DNA of 64,000 nucleotides. It comes from Priestia megaterium (GTDB lineage Bacteria > Bacillota > Bacilli > Bacillales > Bacillaceae_H). Location of the stretch: NCBI RefSeq assembly GCF_023824195.1, contig NZ_CP085442.1, positions 1,278,001 through 1,342,000 of the forward strand. Reading direction: 5' to 3'. Below the pieces are notes generated by a model. It was not told where the DNA came from. It ran no database searches and was given only the letters and a program-made list of their open reading frames with translations. Each line of letters begins with the position of its first letter. Position 1 is the first letter of the stretch. Both the position numbers and the translations under genes were made by a program. Positions 18,828-28,015 of the stretch are shown in pieces.

Positions 18828-19494
18828 GAATAGCCGTATAAAATGGATTTTTCCATTCCATTAGTACGGCGTAGTTGTGTGAATCTTCATCTTCAATATA
18901 GTTTGCTGCGAGACCAATAGGCGTTCTGCCACAGCGCATTAAAAAGGTCATAACCGGGTCGTAGAGAGTTCCGGCTGATACAAGGTTCATGTATTCAACG
19001 GGCGTGTACAAGGAAGACACTGATGCGTATCCAGGGATGCGGCACCCGCCGAGCAGCCTTTCTAACTTGTAATGAATCACAACTTCATATAAAGACTGCA
19101 AAAGCAGCTTCCCAAGCCCCATCGATCGATGTGAAGGAGTGACGCATACGTCCACTACATAAAGCGTATTACCAGAAGGGTCGTGCGTATGAATATATCC
19201 GCTTCCTGTTACTTCATCCCATGTGTGAGCCGCATTTCCTTCCACTGAAACAATCGCGCTTGTGATAGATCCGCATATTGTCCCGTCTATCTCCACGCAT
19301 AGCGCTCCATCCGGAAAAAGGGAAACATGGTTATTTAACTGATCTTTGCTCCATAATAATTCAGAAGGGAAAGGAGCGGGAAAACTTTCTTCTTGAATCC
19401 GAATCAACTCATCGAAGTCATTTGATGTATATGATCGTACCGTACATGTTACAGGCTTATTTTGATGAAAGACAAAGCATTGCTTTTTATACAC
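18811..19494 (-). CDS. GNAT family N-acetyltransferase
   Basis: 227 aa. The acetyl-CoA-binding motif is in VDVCVTPSHRSMGLGKLLLQ (R-x-x-G-x-G type), preceded by the core strand GTICGSITSAIVSVEG. The substrate cannot be predicted. GTG start at 19494 has AAGGAGG 10 bases upstream. The final residues QKARS and the stop are encoded by half of the terminator palindrome, so the C-terminal tail is constrained by an RNA signal. Confidence 0.85.
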   Translation of the reverse strand: MYKKQCFVFHQNKPVTCTVRSYTSNDFDELIRIQEESFPAPFPSELLWSKDQLNNHVSLFPDGALCVEIDGTICGSITSAIVSVEGNAAHTWDEVTGSGYIHTHDPSGNTLYVVDVCVTPSHRSMGLGKLLLQSLYEVVIHYKLERLLGGCRIPGYASVSSLYTPVEYMNLVSAGTLYDPVMTFLMRCGRTPIGLAANYIEDEDSHNYAVLMEWKNPFYTAIQKARS

Positions 19495-19638
19495 TGCTTT
19501 TTTGCCTCCTTTAAGAAATAATTTTCAGATAATTAAGTATACCATATGGAAAAAAGAAATTATTTCATATTTATTGAAGAATTTAACGAGAACGTGATAA
19601 AGTTAAAAAGATTCGAACTATTAGACGAGGTGAAAGAA

Positions 19639-20424
19639 ATGGATGTTGAATTAAAAGGAAAAACAGCGCTTGTATTTGCGGCCAGCCAAGGGCTTGGCAA
19701 AGCGATTGCTGCCAGGCTCGCAGAAGAAGGCGCAAACGTTATGATTGCAAGTCGTTCAGAAGAGAAACTAGCCCAAGTAGCGGAAGAGATTTCATATCTT
19801 GGAAGCGGACAAGTGTTACATAAAACGGCAGATGTCACGAAAACTCAAGACATTCAAGATGTTATTCAATATACAGTAGATACGTTTGGAACCATTGATA
19901 TTTTAATTAATAATACAGGAGGTCCTAAAGCAGGAAGCTTCCTTTCGTTAACAGATGAGGATTGGAAGCATGCATTTGAGTTAAATCTCCTCAGCTATAT
20001 TCGTATCATTCGTGAGGTAGTGCCCGTTATGAAAAAGAGCGGAGGGCGTATTGTCAATATTGCTTCTTCTTCCATTAAAGAGCCAATTGCTGGGCTGATT
20101 TTATCCAATACATTCCGTACCGGAATCGTGGGACTTACCAAAACACTTGCTTCAGAACTAGCAGAGGACGGTATCTTAATTAACACGGTTGCGCCAGGAA
20201 GAATTGCAACAGACCGAGTGAAAGAGCTAGATACCATTCGTGCTGAAAAATTGGGAGTAGACGTTTCAGAAATTGAAGAAGAGATGAGAAACCAAGTTCC
20301 TCTTAAGCGCTACGGTCAGCCTGAAGAGTTTGCTAAAGCCGTTGCTTTCTTTGTCTCGGGAGCGAATTCATATATGACAGGCCAGTCATTTCTAATCGAC
20401 GGAGGCATGGTGAAATCCATTTAG
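19639..20424 (+). CDS. Atypical short-chain dehydrogenase/reductase
   Basis: 261 aa Rossmann-fold SDR. The cofactor loop is FAASQGLGKAIAARL instead of TGxxxGxG, and NNTGG replaces NNAG. The catalytic Ser is in VNIASSSI, but the usual YxxxK is replaced: SNTFRTGIVGLTKTLASEL has Ser and Arg at the Tyr and Lys positions. This substitution is typical of a known FabG-like subgroup with SN-x-x-R-x-G, so the gene is probably intact, though its reaction is unclear. Start ATG 19639 follows GAGGTGAAAG; the longer frame from 19546 has no site. Confidence 0.85.
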   Translation: MDVELKGKTALVFAASQGLGKAIAARLAEEGANVMIASRSEEKLAQVAEEISYLGSGQVLHKTADVTKTQDIQDVIQYTVDTFGTIDILINNTGGPKAGSFLSLTDEDWKHAFELNLLSYIRIIREVVPVMKKSGGRIVNIASSSIKEPIAGLILSNTFRTGIVGLTKTLASELAEDGILINTVAPGRIATDRVKELDTIRAEKLGVDVSEIEEEMRNQVPLKRYGQPEEFAKAVAFFVSGANSYMTGQSFLIDGGMVKSI

Positions 20425-20432
20425 TTACATAG

Positions 20433-20459
20433 AAAAACCCTGCAGCTGCAGGGTTTTTT
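20433..20459. terminator. Bidirectional terminator between SDR and nitroreductase genes
   Basis: AAAAACCCTGCAG/CTGCAGGGTTTTTT palindrome between two convergent genes. Confidence 0.9.
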
Positions 20460-20460
20460 G

Positions 20461-21072
20461 TTAAATCCAAGTTGTAACTTGATCTAATGGTAAACGATCG
20501 CTAGCGTGTGCTTCTTTAGCCGCTTTTCCAACTGAGATAAGCATAACCGGAATGTATCGATCCTCAATCTTAAATTCTTCTACAAATTTTTGAGCGTTAA
20601 ATCCGCCCATTGAGCAAGTGTCTAATCCTTTTGCTTTTGCTGCAAGCATGAATGTCATAGATGCAAGAGAAGCATTCGTAAACGCTGCATCGCGGGCAAA
20701 AGCACCGTTTTTATAAGCGCCATTAATTTGTCCTGACAAGATATTTTTTACGTCTTCTGTCATGTGACCTGCTTCGACTAGTGGGTTGTACACGTCATCT
20801 ACATTTTTATTGGCTTCTAAATCGCCTAAGACAGCTACTACAGCGCCTGCTTCTGTAATTTGTTTTTGGTTGTAAGCAATTGGAAGTAGACGTTCTTTCG
20901 CATCTTGGTCTGTAATAACAACGAAATGCCAGTGCTGTAAGTTCCAAGCTGATGGTGACTTCACTGTTGCTTCTAAAAGTTCCGTTAATTCTTCTTTGCT
21001 TAATTTAGCTGAAGAATCATATTCTCGAATCGATGTACGTTCATTTACCACATCAAAAAAATCTTTTGTCAT
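20461..21072 (-). CDS. Nitroreductase family protein (FMN-dependent)
   Basis: 203 aa. FMN-binding motifs of the family are visible: ERTSIREYDSSAKLS at the N-terminus, SPSAWNLQHWHFVVITD, and GLDTCSMGGFNAQKF. Such enzymes reduce nitro compounds or quinones with NAD(P)H; the natural substrate is unknown. ATG 21072 has GGAGG 8 bases upstream; the longer frame to 21150 has no site. Confidence 0.9.
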   Translation of the reverse strand: MTKDFFDVVNERTSIREYDSSAKLSKEELTELLEATVKSPSAWNLQHWHFVVITDQDAKERLLPIAYNQKQITEAGAVVAVLGDLEANKNVDDVYNPLVEAGHMTEDVKNILSGQINGAYKNGAFARDAAFTNASLASMTFMLAAKAKGLDTCSMGGFNAQKFVEEFKIEDRYIPVMLISVGKAAKEAHASDRLPLDQVTTWI

Positions 21073-21225
21073 AATAAAAACCTCCGTTAAAAGTATGTAT
21101 TTCTTTAGTGAATCGATGCACATTTTATAATGATACACTATTGAAGTCAATTTATATGCTTTTAGTATACCCGCTCTTATGTGCTGTCACTCACCAAAAA
21201 AATGCATACACTTCTTCTTATCGGC

Positions 21226-22389
21226 TTAACGTGATTGACGAGATGTAAGATAAGCTTCAATTCGATCACAAGCTTGACGCAGCGTGTTCATGGAATACGC
21301 ATACGATAGGCGTACATATCCTTCACCGTGGGAAGAAAAAGCGCTGCCGGGTACTAGTGCAACACCTGCTTCTTTTACTAACTCCAGGGCAAAATCAAAT
21401 GAATTACTGTGGAAGTTCTGAATAGAAGGGAAGATATAAAAAGCACCAGTCGGCTTTTCTACGTCAAATCCCATGTTTACTAGTCGGTCATAAACATAAT
21501 TCAGTCTTTGTTCGTATTCTTTTTTCATATCCACCGCATCGTTTTTACCTGCTGTCAGTGCCTCGAGTGCAGCTGCTTGAGAGACAGAAGAAGCACAGCT
21601 CACGTTGTATTGATGAACTTTTAAAACATGTTTGGCTAAATAAGAAGGAGCAAATAAAAGGCCAATTCGCCAGCCTGTCATGGAATGAGACTTTGATACG
21701 CCGTTAATAACAATTGTTTTCTCTCTCATAGATGAAATGGAGGCAATGGACTGATGTTTTTTATCAAAAACGAGCTCGCTGTATATTTCATCAGATAGTA
21801 CAAAAATATTTTTATCGCTTAAAAGAGCAGCAATTTCTTCTAATTCTTGCTGTGACAACGTCACGCCTGTAGGATTAGACGGATAAGGTAAGATGACGCA
21901 TCTTGTTTTAGACGTCAAATGTTGTTGGATTAAATCCGCTGTTAGTCGAAATCCTGTTTCGGTTGTATCAATATGTACAGGTTTAGCGCCGTTTAACCGG
22001 ATAAGCGGTTCGTATCCTGGGTAAACAGGTCCAGGTAAAATAACTTCGGAATCTTCTTCTAAAATGGTGCGAAGAGCAATATCAATTGCTTGACTAGCTC
22101 CGATGGTCACAATAACTTCATCAGCTGGGTTATAGTGCAAGTCATATTTTTCTTTGACAAATTGAGCTGCTGCCTCGCGTAGTTCTATCGTTCCAGCATT
22201 GTGGGTATAAGAAGTTTGGTTATCATCAATTGCAGATTTTGCCGCTTCTTTTACATGTTGTGGTGTTAAGAAGTCAGGTTGTCCAATTGTGAGGGATAAA
22301 ACATCTTGATAGTGTGAGACCATATTATAAAATGTACGTATTCCTGATAATTCAATTTCTTTGACACGTTTATTGATTAAGTGCTCCAT
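21226..22389 (-). CDS. patA: N-acetyl-LL-diaminopimelate aminotransferase PatA
   Basis: 387 aa fold-type I PLP aminotransferase. The PLP lysine is in VINGVSKSHSMTGWRIG, with YPSNPTGVTLS, LSDEIYSELVFD and the C-terminal RLSYAYS. It closely follows B. subtilis PatA. Known role: transaminates N-acetyl-2-amino-6-oxopimelate in the acetylase branch of lysine/diaminopimelate synthesis. The partner enzymes DapH and DapL are encoded at 37105-39096. Confidence 0.92.
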   Translation of the reverse strand: MEHLINKRVKEIELSGIRTFYNMVSHYQDVLSLTIGQPDFLTPQHVKEAAKSAIDDNQTSYTHNAGTIELREAAAQFVKEKYDLHYNPADEVIVTIGASQAIDIALRTILEEDSEVILPGPVYPGYEPLIRLNGAKPVHIDTTETGFRLTADLIQQHLTSKTRCVILPYPSNPTGVTLSQQELEEIAALLSDKNIFVLSDEIYSELVFDKKHQSIASISSMREKTIVINGVSKSHSMTGWRIGLLFAPSYLAKHVLKVHQYNVSCASSVSQAAALEALTAGKNDAVDMKKEYEQRLNYVYDRLVNMGFDVEKPTGAFYIFPSIQNFHSNSFDFALELVKEAGVALVPGSAFSSHGEGYVRLSYAYSMNTLRQACDRIEAYLTSRQSR

Positions 22390-22443
22390 GGTTTCAAATC
22401 CTTCCGTGTATTTTCAACTCATTTTATCACAATGAAAATAGGT

Positions 22444-22482
22444 AAAAAACCACTATTTGCGCATTTTGCAAATAGTGGTTTT
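22444..22482 (-). terminator. Terminator of the IDEAL-domain gene
   Basis: AAAACCACTATTTGC pairs with GCAAATAGTGGTTTT, with a run of T on the minus strand (six A at 22444-22449). Confidence 0.85.
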
Positions 22483-22485
22483 AAG

Positions 22486-22707
22486 TTAGGTGTTATATAG
22501 CTTATTATAAGCAGTTGTTAATTCATAAAATTGTTCTTCGTCTCTGTTATCTAACGCATCGTCGATAAGAGATTTCAAATGCTGTTTATTAAAGTTTGTA
22601 CTCATAGTCGTTAAAATACGATCAGCTTCTTTGGCGTAATAGTGTTGGTAAGGTGTGTACTGAGATGAGTGAGGATAGTGATTCATATTTTTTCGATAAG
22701 AACTCAT
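22486..22707 (-). CDS. Small IDEAL-domain protein
   Basis: 73 aa. The C-terminal half (LKSLIDDALDNRDEEQFYEL) fits the IDEAL domain of Bacillus proteins, a short helical module seen at the ends of proteins such as YpiB. The N-terminus is Tyr/His/Ser-rich (MNHYPHSSQYTPYQHYYAKE). Function unknown. It lies between patA and the TetR gene on the same strand with its own terminator. Confidence 0.75.
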   Translation of the reverse strand: MSSYRKNMNHYPHSSQYTPYQHYYAKEADRILTTMSTNFNKQHLKSLIDDALDNRDEEQFYELTTAYNKLYNT

Positions 22708-22875
22708 AACATAAACCTCCTTTTTTAAAATAAAACGCAGCTTCTATTACTTGAAATGTACCCTTTCTATATAGTTGTTAACCCTGTTTTTAGGTGCGAA
22801 TGTGCTGAGGTATGTGTTAGGAAATCAGAGGTTCCTCGCTTCACGTTCAATTCTAGATTCAAAAAAATAAGCGCA

Positions 22876-22905
22876 TAAAAAGACCTGCATATATATGCAG
22901 GTCTT
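22876..22905 (-). terminator. Terminator of the 64-aa gene
   Basis: AAGACCTGCATAT/ATATGCAGGTCTT stem, followed by TTTTAT on the minus strand. Confidence 0.8.
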
Positions 22906-22910
22906 GTATA

Positions 22911-23105
22911 TTAGTCAGTGTGTATTTGGCCTTCACGCCAATAAACGGGGGAAACGTAGCCAAAATCAACTTCATGATCGTCCAATGTTACAACGCAGTG
23001 ATCAGAGCCTTCTTGTTCTTTAATATCTTGATATACAGCTTCTTCTACGTTTTCAATAATGGTCATTTCATTATCGTCATTAAAAAGAATGACGGAGCCT
23101 TTCAT
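22911..23105 (-). CDS. Small acidic protein of unknown function
   Basis: 64 aa, not recognised; starts MKGSVILFNDDNEMTIIENV and is strongly acidic (EEAVYQDIKEQEGSDHCVV). GAAGGTG precedes the ATG and a clear terminator follows, so it looks like a real single-gene unit. Confidence 0.65.
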   Translation of the reverse strand: MKGSVILFNDDNEMTIIENVEEAVYQDIKEQEGSDHCVVTLDDHEVDFGYVSPVYWREGQIHTD

Positions 23106-23218
23106 ATTACGAACACCTTCTTTTAAGATTATTCATTCACTTTGTGTAGTATAAACCGTTTTGGCTGTAGAGTCCACAGCTATCTTCGATTTCTTGTTAA
23201 AAATTTGTGAACAGGCTT

Positions 23219-23818
23219 TTAGGAATGAATAAGAAACCCTCTAAATAGAAGAGTAACCGACTTGTCTATTCTTTCTTGAAGGGTAGGAGAGTCGGGTTGG
23301 TTGGTACACCAGTAGAGAAGTGTGCCAAAAAAATTAAGTATAGCAATAGAAGCCATTTCTTCGGCAGGGATATCGACTATAAGTTCACCTCGGTCTTGTC
23401 CTGTTTGAAAAACTTTTGTAAAATGAGCACGCATTTTTTCAATTTGAAGAATTTCAGATTGTTGAAAGGAACTGTTAGTAATAGCAATATGAAACCAAGA
23501 ACGGATTAGGTGAGGGTTCGCTTCTTCGTTTGATTGTGCTAGTAATAAAAACAGTTGTTTAACAATGGCAGCAGTTGATTCTTCTGTTTGAAGGAGCTGT
23601 TCTAATTTATAGGAGATACGGTTTGTAAAATTAATTCCAAGGTAGTGAAGAACTTCTTCTTTTGTTTTGAAGTAATTAAAAAATGTTCCCTTTGCTACAC
23701 CCGCTTCATGGGTAATTTGAGACACAGTCGTTTTTTGATATCCCTGCTGTTGGAATAAAGAGATAGCTGCTTTTTGGATGCGTTTTTTTGTTTCTTCTTT
23801 TTGTAATCCTCTGTTCAT
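23219..23818 (-). CDS. TetR/AcrR family transcriptional regulator
   Basis: 199 aa. N-terminal helix-turn-helix (RIQKAAISLFQQQGYQKTTV; GVAKGTFFNYFKTKEEVL) and a helical ligand-binding C-terminal domain. It probably represses a nearby or distant transporter or enzyme; no divergent partner is adjacent, since cheV lies 300 bases away. An AGGTG site precedes ATG. Confidence 0.9.
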   Translation of the reverse strand: MNRGLQKEETKKRIQKAAISLFQQQGYQKTTVSQITHEAGVAKGTFFNYFKTKEEVLHYLGINFTNRISYKLEQLLQTEESTAAIVKQLFLLLAQSNEEANPHLIRSWFHIAITNSSFQQSEILQIEKMRAHFTKVFQTGQDRGELIVDIPAEEMASIAILNFFGTLLYWCTNQPDSPTLQERIDKSVTLLFRGFLIHS

Positions 23819-24115
23819 AAATTACACCTCGTTTGAATAGGAGTAGTCGTTTGACTCAAGTTCATAAGCTAGTATAGAGAAGTAAAGTAGAGCAAGTAAA
23901 AAACTGAGCAGAGGATGAGACGAAAGGGATCGAAGCTCATGTTTTTATATAGTATATAATATTCTGTTAATTCGTAAAACAATATTTTATGTATATGTTT
24001 TAGGGAAAAAGGATAACAAAATAAGAAAATTTTTCTTTACGGATATAAGAGGCGGTCACTATAATAGGAAATATGGACTATTAGATAAGCAGGTGAGATG
24101 AGAGGAGTAAGTGAT

Positions 24116-25021
24116 ATGAATCGAGATAAAGGAATTTTGTTGGAAAGTGGTACAAACGAACTGGAAATTGTCGAATTTGAGATAGGAAATGTTTGGTTTG
24201 GCATCAATGTAGTAAAAGTTAGAGAGATTATTAATCCTGTATCTATTACACCTGTTCCAAATGCGCATTCTTACATAGAAGGTATTATAGAGCTAAGAGG
24301 GGAAGTTCTTCCTGTCGTTGACATAGCAAAAGCGTTAAAAATGGAACCTTCAAATACGCCGGAAAAAGATAAGTTAATTGTTACAGAGTTCAATCAGCAA
24401 AAAATTGTCTTTCATACCCATGCAGTGACGCAAATTCACCGTATTTCTTGGAAAGAAATTGAGAAGCCTTCAGATTTGTACCAAGGTTTGGAAACGCAGA
24501 TTACTGGAGTGGTAAAATTAAACGGTCAAATGATTCTGCTGTTAGACTTTGAAAAGTTGATTTCTGACGTGAACCCTGATGCGGGTATTAATCAGTCGAA
24601 AATAAAAAAGCTAGGGGCTAGGGAACGCTCTAATAAAAAGATTGTCGTGGCTGAAGACTCGCCGCTGCTGCACCGAATGATTGAAGATACTCTTGCACAA
24701 GCAGGTTATGAGAACACGGAATTTTTTGAGAACGGTGAGGAAGCATGGAACTATCTAAGCTCGGTGATCGATGAAGGAGTGGAAATCAGTGATCAAGTCC
24801 AGCTGCTTATTACAGATATAGAAATGCCGCAAATGGATGGGCATCATTTAACTAAAAAAGTGAAAGAAAATCCTCAGCTTTCTATACTTCCAGTCATTAT
24901 CTTCTCTTCTCTTATCACAGAAGATTTACGTCACAAGGGAAAGATGGTAGGAGCGGAAGGACAAGTAAGTAAGCCGGAAATCGGAGAGCTTGTTGAGTTG
25001 ATCGATCTCTATATTTTGTAG
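24116..25021 (+). CDS. cheV: Chemotaxis coupling protein CheV
   Basis: 301 aa. Residues about 15-160 are a CheW domain (ELEIVEFEIGNVWFGINVVK; IIELRGEVLPVVDIAKAL) and residues about 180-300 a response-regulator receiver (KIVVAEDSPLLHRMIED; phospho-Asp in LLITDIEMPQMDGHHL; VIIFSSL). It couples receptors to CheA and is phosphorylated during adaptation. Start ATG 24116 has GAGGAG 8 bases upstream; ATG 24098 in the same frame has none. A weak sigma-D-like -10 (ACGGATAT at 24039) lies upstream. It converges on ykyB, as in B. subtilis. Confidence 0.95.
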   Translation: MNRDKGILLESGTNELEIVEFEIGNVWFGINVVKVREIINPVSITPVPNAHSYIEGIIELRGEVLPVVDIAKALKMEPSNTPEKDKLIVTEFNQQKIVFHTHAVTQIHRISWKEIEKPSDLYQGLETQITGVVKLNGQMILLLDFEKLISDVNPDAGINQSKIKKLGARERSNKKIVVAEDSPLLHRMIEDTLAQAGYENTEFFENGEEAWNYLSSVIDEGVEISDQVQLLITDIEMPQMDGHHLTKKVKENPQLSILPVIIFSSLITEDLRHKGKMVGAEGQVSKPEIGELVELIDLYIL

Positions 25022-25027
25022 GATCAC

Positions 25028-25073
25028 AAAAAAGTGCCTGAAAGCAGATTGCTCCACTTCAGGCACTTTTTTT
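25028..25073. terminator. Bidirectional terminator between cheV and ykyB
   Basis: AAAAAAGTGCCTGAA pairs with TTCAGGCACTTTTTTT, 15-base loop. Confidence 0.9.
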
Positions 25074-25539
25074 AAAAATAACTTTTACCCAGCGGTTTAA
25101 ACACAGGTGCTTGCCGTTTTCTTGGAGTCGAAACAGGGCTTTTGGCCGGCTGTACGAGATGACCCGTATATTTAGATAATAAGCGCTTCGCATAAGATAA
25201 TGACATAGTCGTTTTGGGATTTCGATACTGATGGTTTAAATGGCCGAGGTGTGATAACTCTTTGAAGTCTTCTTTCTTTGGAGGCATATGGAAAAAGTAG
25301 TCTCCAACTGATACAAGTACATCTGATTTTTGTTGACTTTTACCAGGGTTTGGCGAAAAGTGAAGTCCTTCTTTTTTTGCTTTTCCTTCTAAAATTAGTT
25401 GATCTAATGCAATTTTCTTTAACGTATATAACTGCTTAGGATCAGGAGCAGCTTTTGCGTGACGATTTACAGTGAAAATAGCTTGTGCAATCTCAGATAC
25501 AGACGGGGTCAAAGAGCCTTGTCCATTTGCTTGAGACAT
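25072..25539 (-). CDS. ykyB: YkyB family protein
   Basis: 155 aa, matching B. subtilis YkyB along its length (IAQAIFTVNRHAKAAPDPKQ; SDVLVSVGDYFFHMPPKKED; YRNPKTTMSLSYAKRLL; FKPLGKSYF at the C-terminus). Function is unknown in the family. It is soluble and basic. Its stop codon overlaps the T-run of the shared cheV terminator. The cheV-ykyB-ykuD order is the same as in B. subtilis. Confidence 0.9.
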   Translation of the reverse strand: MSQANGQGSLTPSVSEIAQAIFTVNRHAKAAPDPKQLYTLKKIALDQLILEGKAKKEGLHFSPNPGKSQQKSDVLVSVGDYFFHMPPKKEDFKELSHLGHLNHQYRNPKTTMSLSYAKRLLSKYTGHLVQPAKSPVSTPRKRQAPVFKPLGKSYF

Positions 25540-25793
25540 ACGTTCACTCCCTTTCTATCATATCAGCTGTTCAACCTATAAGGTGAAAGCTGATACGTTC
25601 ATTATAGCGTGTCTTGTCCCATTTGAAAATAATTACACGAAGAAGTATTTTGGTAATTAATGAAATTTCCTATGTATAGGGTTTGTTTTGTTACGCTTCC
25701 TTATACAAGTAAAGTGGAACAGCACGCCATACTTTCTATTTTTTAAAAATGCTGCTCGCACAGTTAAACAATCATTGATTAGAAAATCCCGAA

Positions 25794-26306
25794 CTATTGA
25801 GCCATTCGTCGAGAAGGTCGAATATAAACACCAGTACCATTTGGCACAATTTGAGCCAGCTCATTTACTTGGGCATTATACATGCGAATGCATCCTTTGG
25901 ATACGGCTTTTCCAATAGAACTTGGATCATTTGTTCCGTGAATGCCATATGACTTTTTAGACAAGCTTAGCCACATTGTCCCAAAAGGCCCCCCGGGATT
26001 TGGCTCCCGGTTAACGATAACAAAGTCTCCAGTAGGGGTTGCGCTCAGCATTTTTCCTGCTGCAATGGGATAGACTTTTTGTATGATATTATTTCTTCGT
26101 AATTCAAGCTGTTTTTCAGCAATGAACACGTGGATCGTGTAAGGAATGAGCTCTTTATCAGGGAGGTTTGGAATGACGATTACTTGCCCAGGCTTTAGTG
26201 TACTATGGCTTGTAAAAGGATTAGCCGTCCACAGGTCTTCAACCGGAATCCGGTAGTCACCTGAAACGCTTTGCCAGGTTTCACCGCGCTTTACTATATA
26301 TCTCAT
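25794..26306 (-). CDS. ykuD: L,D-transpeptidase with LysM domain (YkuD)
   Basis: 170 aa. An N-terminal LysM module ([31 protein letters not shown]) is followed by the YkuD catalytic domain. The conserved His is in [20 protein letters not shown], with the catalytic Cys at its end before IRM. Known role: makes or exchanges L,D-peptide links in spore or cell-wall peptidoglycan. There is no classical signal peptide, as in B. subtilis YkuD. An AAAAGGAG site precedes ATG. Confidence 0.93.
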   Translation of the reverse strand: MRYIVKRGETWQSVSGDYRIPVEDLWTANPFTSHSTLKPGQVIVIPNLPDKELIPYTIHVFIAEKQLELRRNNIIQKVYPIAAGKMLSATPTGDFVIVNREPNPGGPFGTMWLSLSKKSYGIHGTNDPSSIGKAVSKGCIRMYNAQVNELAQIVPNGTGVYIRPSRRMAQ

Positions 26307-26415
26307 TAACTTCGCTCCTTTTATATATGACTATGTTGTAACAGTATACGATTGAAAAAAGTAAAAGTGACTTTTGTGAGCATAAAGTTATTTTGAAAAA
26401 GGTGTTGAAATTACA

Positions 26416-27942
26416 TTGACTTATAAGTATGGACTGATTGATATAGGTTCAAATACGATACGCCTTGTTATTTATGAATACAAAAAAGGCAGAGGGTTTA
26501 AGCAAATTGAAAACGTGAAAGTAGCTGCACGGCTTCGAAATTATTTAAGTAAAGAAGGAGTGTTAACGGCTAAAGGAATATATACCTTGCTTGATACGCT
26601 TAAAACGTTTGGAGTTATTACCAAGCATCATCAGCTGCCGCACGTTACCTGTGTGGCCACAGCTACCATCCGTCAAGCGGCTAATGCAGAAGAAGTTCTA
26701 GCGCTTGTAAAAAAAGAAACGGGCTTTTTTATTCAACTATTGTCTGAATATGAAGAAGCGTATTACGGCTTTGTTGCAGTTATTCATTCCACTTCGATCG
26801 AAGAAGCCATTACAATTGACATTGGCGGGGGAAGTACGGAAGTTACGTATTTTCGCAGTCGAGAGTTAGTGAAGTACCACAGCTTTCCATTCGGTGCCTT
26901 ATCTCTGCGTCTGCAGTTCGTCAAAGGCAATATTGCCACTGCAGAAGAAAAAGTGAAAATCCGCGATTTCGTGATCCGGCATTTCCATACTGTCCCGTGG
27001 CTTTTAAATCGTCAAGTTCCGATTGTAGCAATTGGAGGAAGTGCAAGAAGTGTGGTGCAACTGCATCAAGGTTTTATCCACTGCCCTCTCGCCGGGCTGC
27101 ATCAATATGAAATGAATTTAGCTGATATATTGCATGTGAAATCTGCTATAGGCTCATTGTCTTATCACAATCTTCAAAAGCTAGACCGCTTGTCAAAAGA
27201 TCGTGCGGATACAATTTTGCCAGCGATTGAAGTATTTCAATCATTATATGAAACAGTGAACGCGACTCGCTTCATCTTAAGCCGCAAAGGCTTAAGAGAA
27301 GGGGTGTTATTTAAGGAAGCGTCTGATGCTAATATCCAGCCAATGTACCCCGATGTCATACAGCAAAGTTTTCAAGAAATAATGGAAGAGTTTGAAGTAA
27401 GTAAAGATTATGTCAAACAGCTTACGCGCACAGCTATTATGATGTTTCAGCATCTTAGGGAGCAGGGATCGGTTGATTTAAAAGAGGGTGACTTAGCGCT
27501 TCTTATAAGAGCTGCGCAAGTGTATGATATAGGAGAGTATATTGATGCGGAATCAAGCAGCCAGCATACGTTTTATGTGCTTGCTAATCGTACAATAGAT
27601 GGAATCTCACATAGAGAACGTTTAAAGCTGGCACTTGTTTCTTCATATAAAGGGAAGTCTTCTTTTAGGCAATATGTTGCTCCTTTTAAAAAGTGGTTAA
27701 CAAAAGAAGAACAAAAAAAAGTTCAGCTGCTCGGTGCGGTTTTAAAAATAGCTGATGGTTTACATGCAACAAAGCGAAATGTTGTTCAACATATTGATAT
27801 GAAAAGCGATGAAAACACAGTTACCATTAAACTATTATGTACAAAAACCTTTCGTCCTGAACAATATCAGGCTGAAAAACAGAAAAAACATCTAGAAAAA
27901 GTAGTGAAAAAAAATATTGTTCTTGAATTTACTAAGCTTTAG
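26416..27942 (+). CDS. ppx: Exopolyphosphatase, Ppx/GppA family
   Basis: 508 aa. Releases phosphate from polyphosphate chains, or pppGpp. The ASKHA ATPase motifs are YGLIDIGSNTIRLVIYE and TIDIGGGSTEVTYF, with VAIGGSARSVV. The C-terminal third contains an HD-like helical domain (RAAQVYDIGEYIDAE). TTG start behind AAAAAGGTG. It is followed 73 bases later by ppk, so synthesis and breakdown of polyphosphate are encoded together. Confidence 0.92.
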   Translation: MTYKYGLIDIGSNTIRLVIYEYKKGRGFKQIENVKVAARLRNYLSKEGVLTAKGIYTLLDTLKTFGVITKHHQLPHVTCVATATIRQAANAEEVLALVKKETGFFIQLLSEYEEAYYGFVAVIHSTSIEEAITIDIGGGSTEVTYFRSRELVKYHSFPFGALSLRLQFVKGNIATAEEKVKIRDFVIRHFHTVPWLLNRQVPIVAIGGSARSVVQLHQGFIHCPLAGLHQYEMNLADILHVKSAIGSLSYHNLQKLDRLSKDRADTILPAIEVFQSLYETVNATRFILSRKGLREGVLFKEASDANIQPMYPDVIQQSFQEIMEEFEVSKDYVKQLTRTAIMMFQHLREQGSVDLKEGDLALLIRAAQVYDIGEYIDAESSSQHTFYVLANRTIDGISHRERLKLALVSSYKGKSSFRQYVAPFKKWLTKEEQKKVQLLGAVLKIADGLHATKRNVVQHIDMKSDENTVTIKLLCTKTFRPEQYQAEKQKKHLEKVVKKNIVLEFTKL

Positions 27943-28015
27943 AATAACGCTGGATCGGTTAGAATATTCAGTATAGCTAACTAGATTAAATCCATTATCC
28001 TGGAAGGTGAGGCTA

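Noticed and set aside
25688..25918. 76-codon plus-strand ORF overlapping the ykuD 3' end
   Set aside because: Mostly antisense to ykuD, no ribosome site or recognisable motif.
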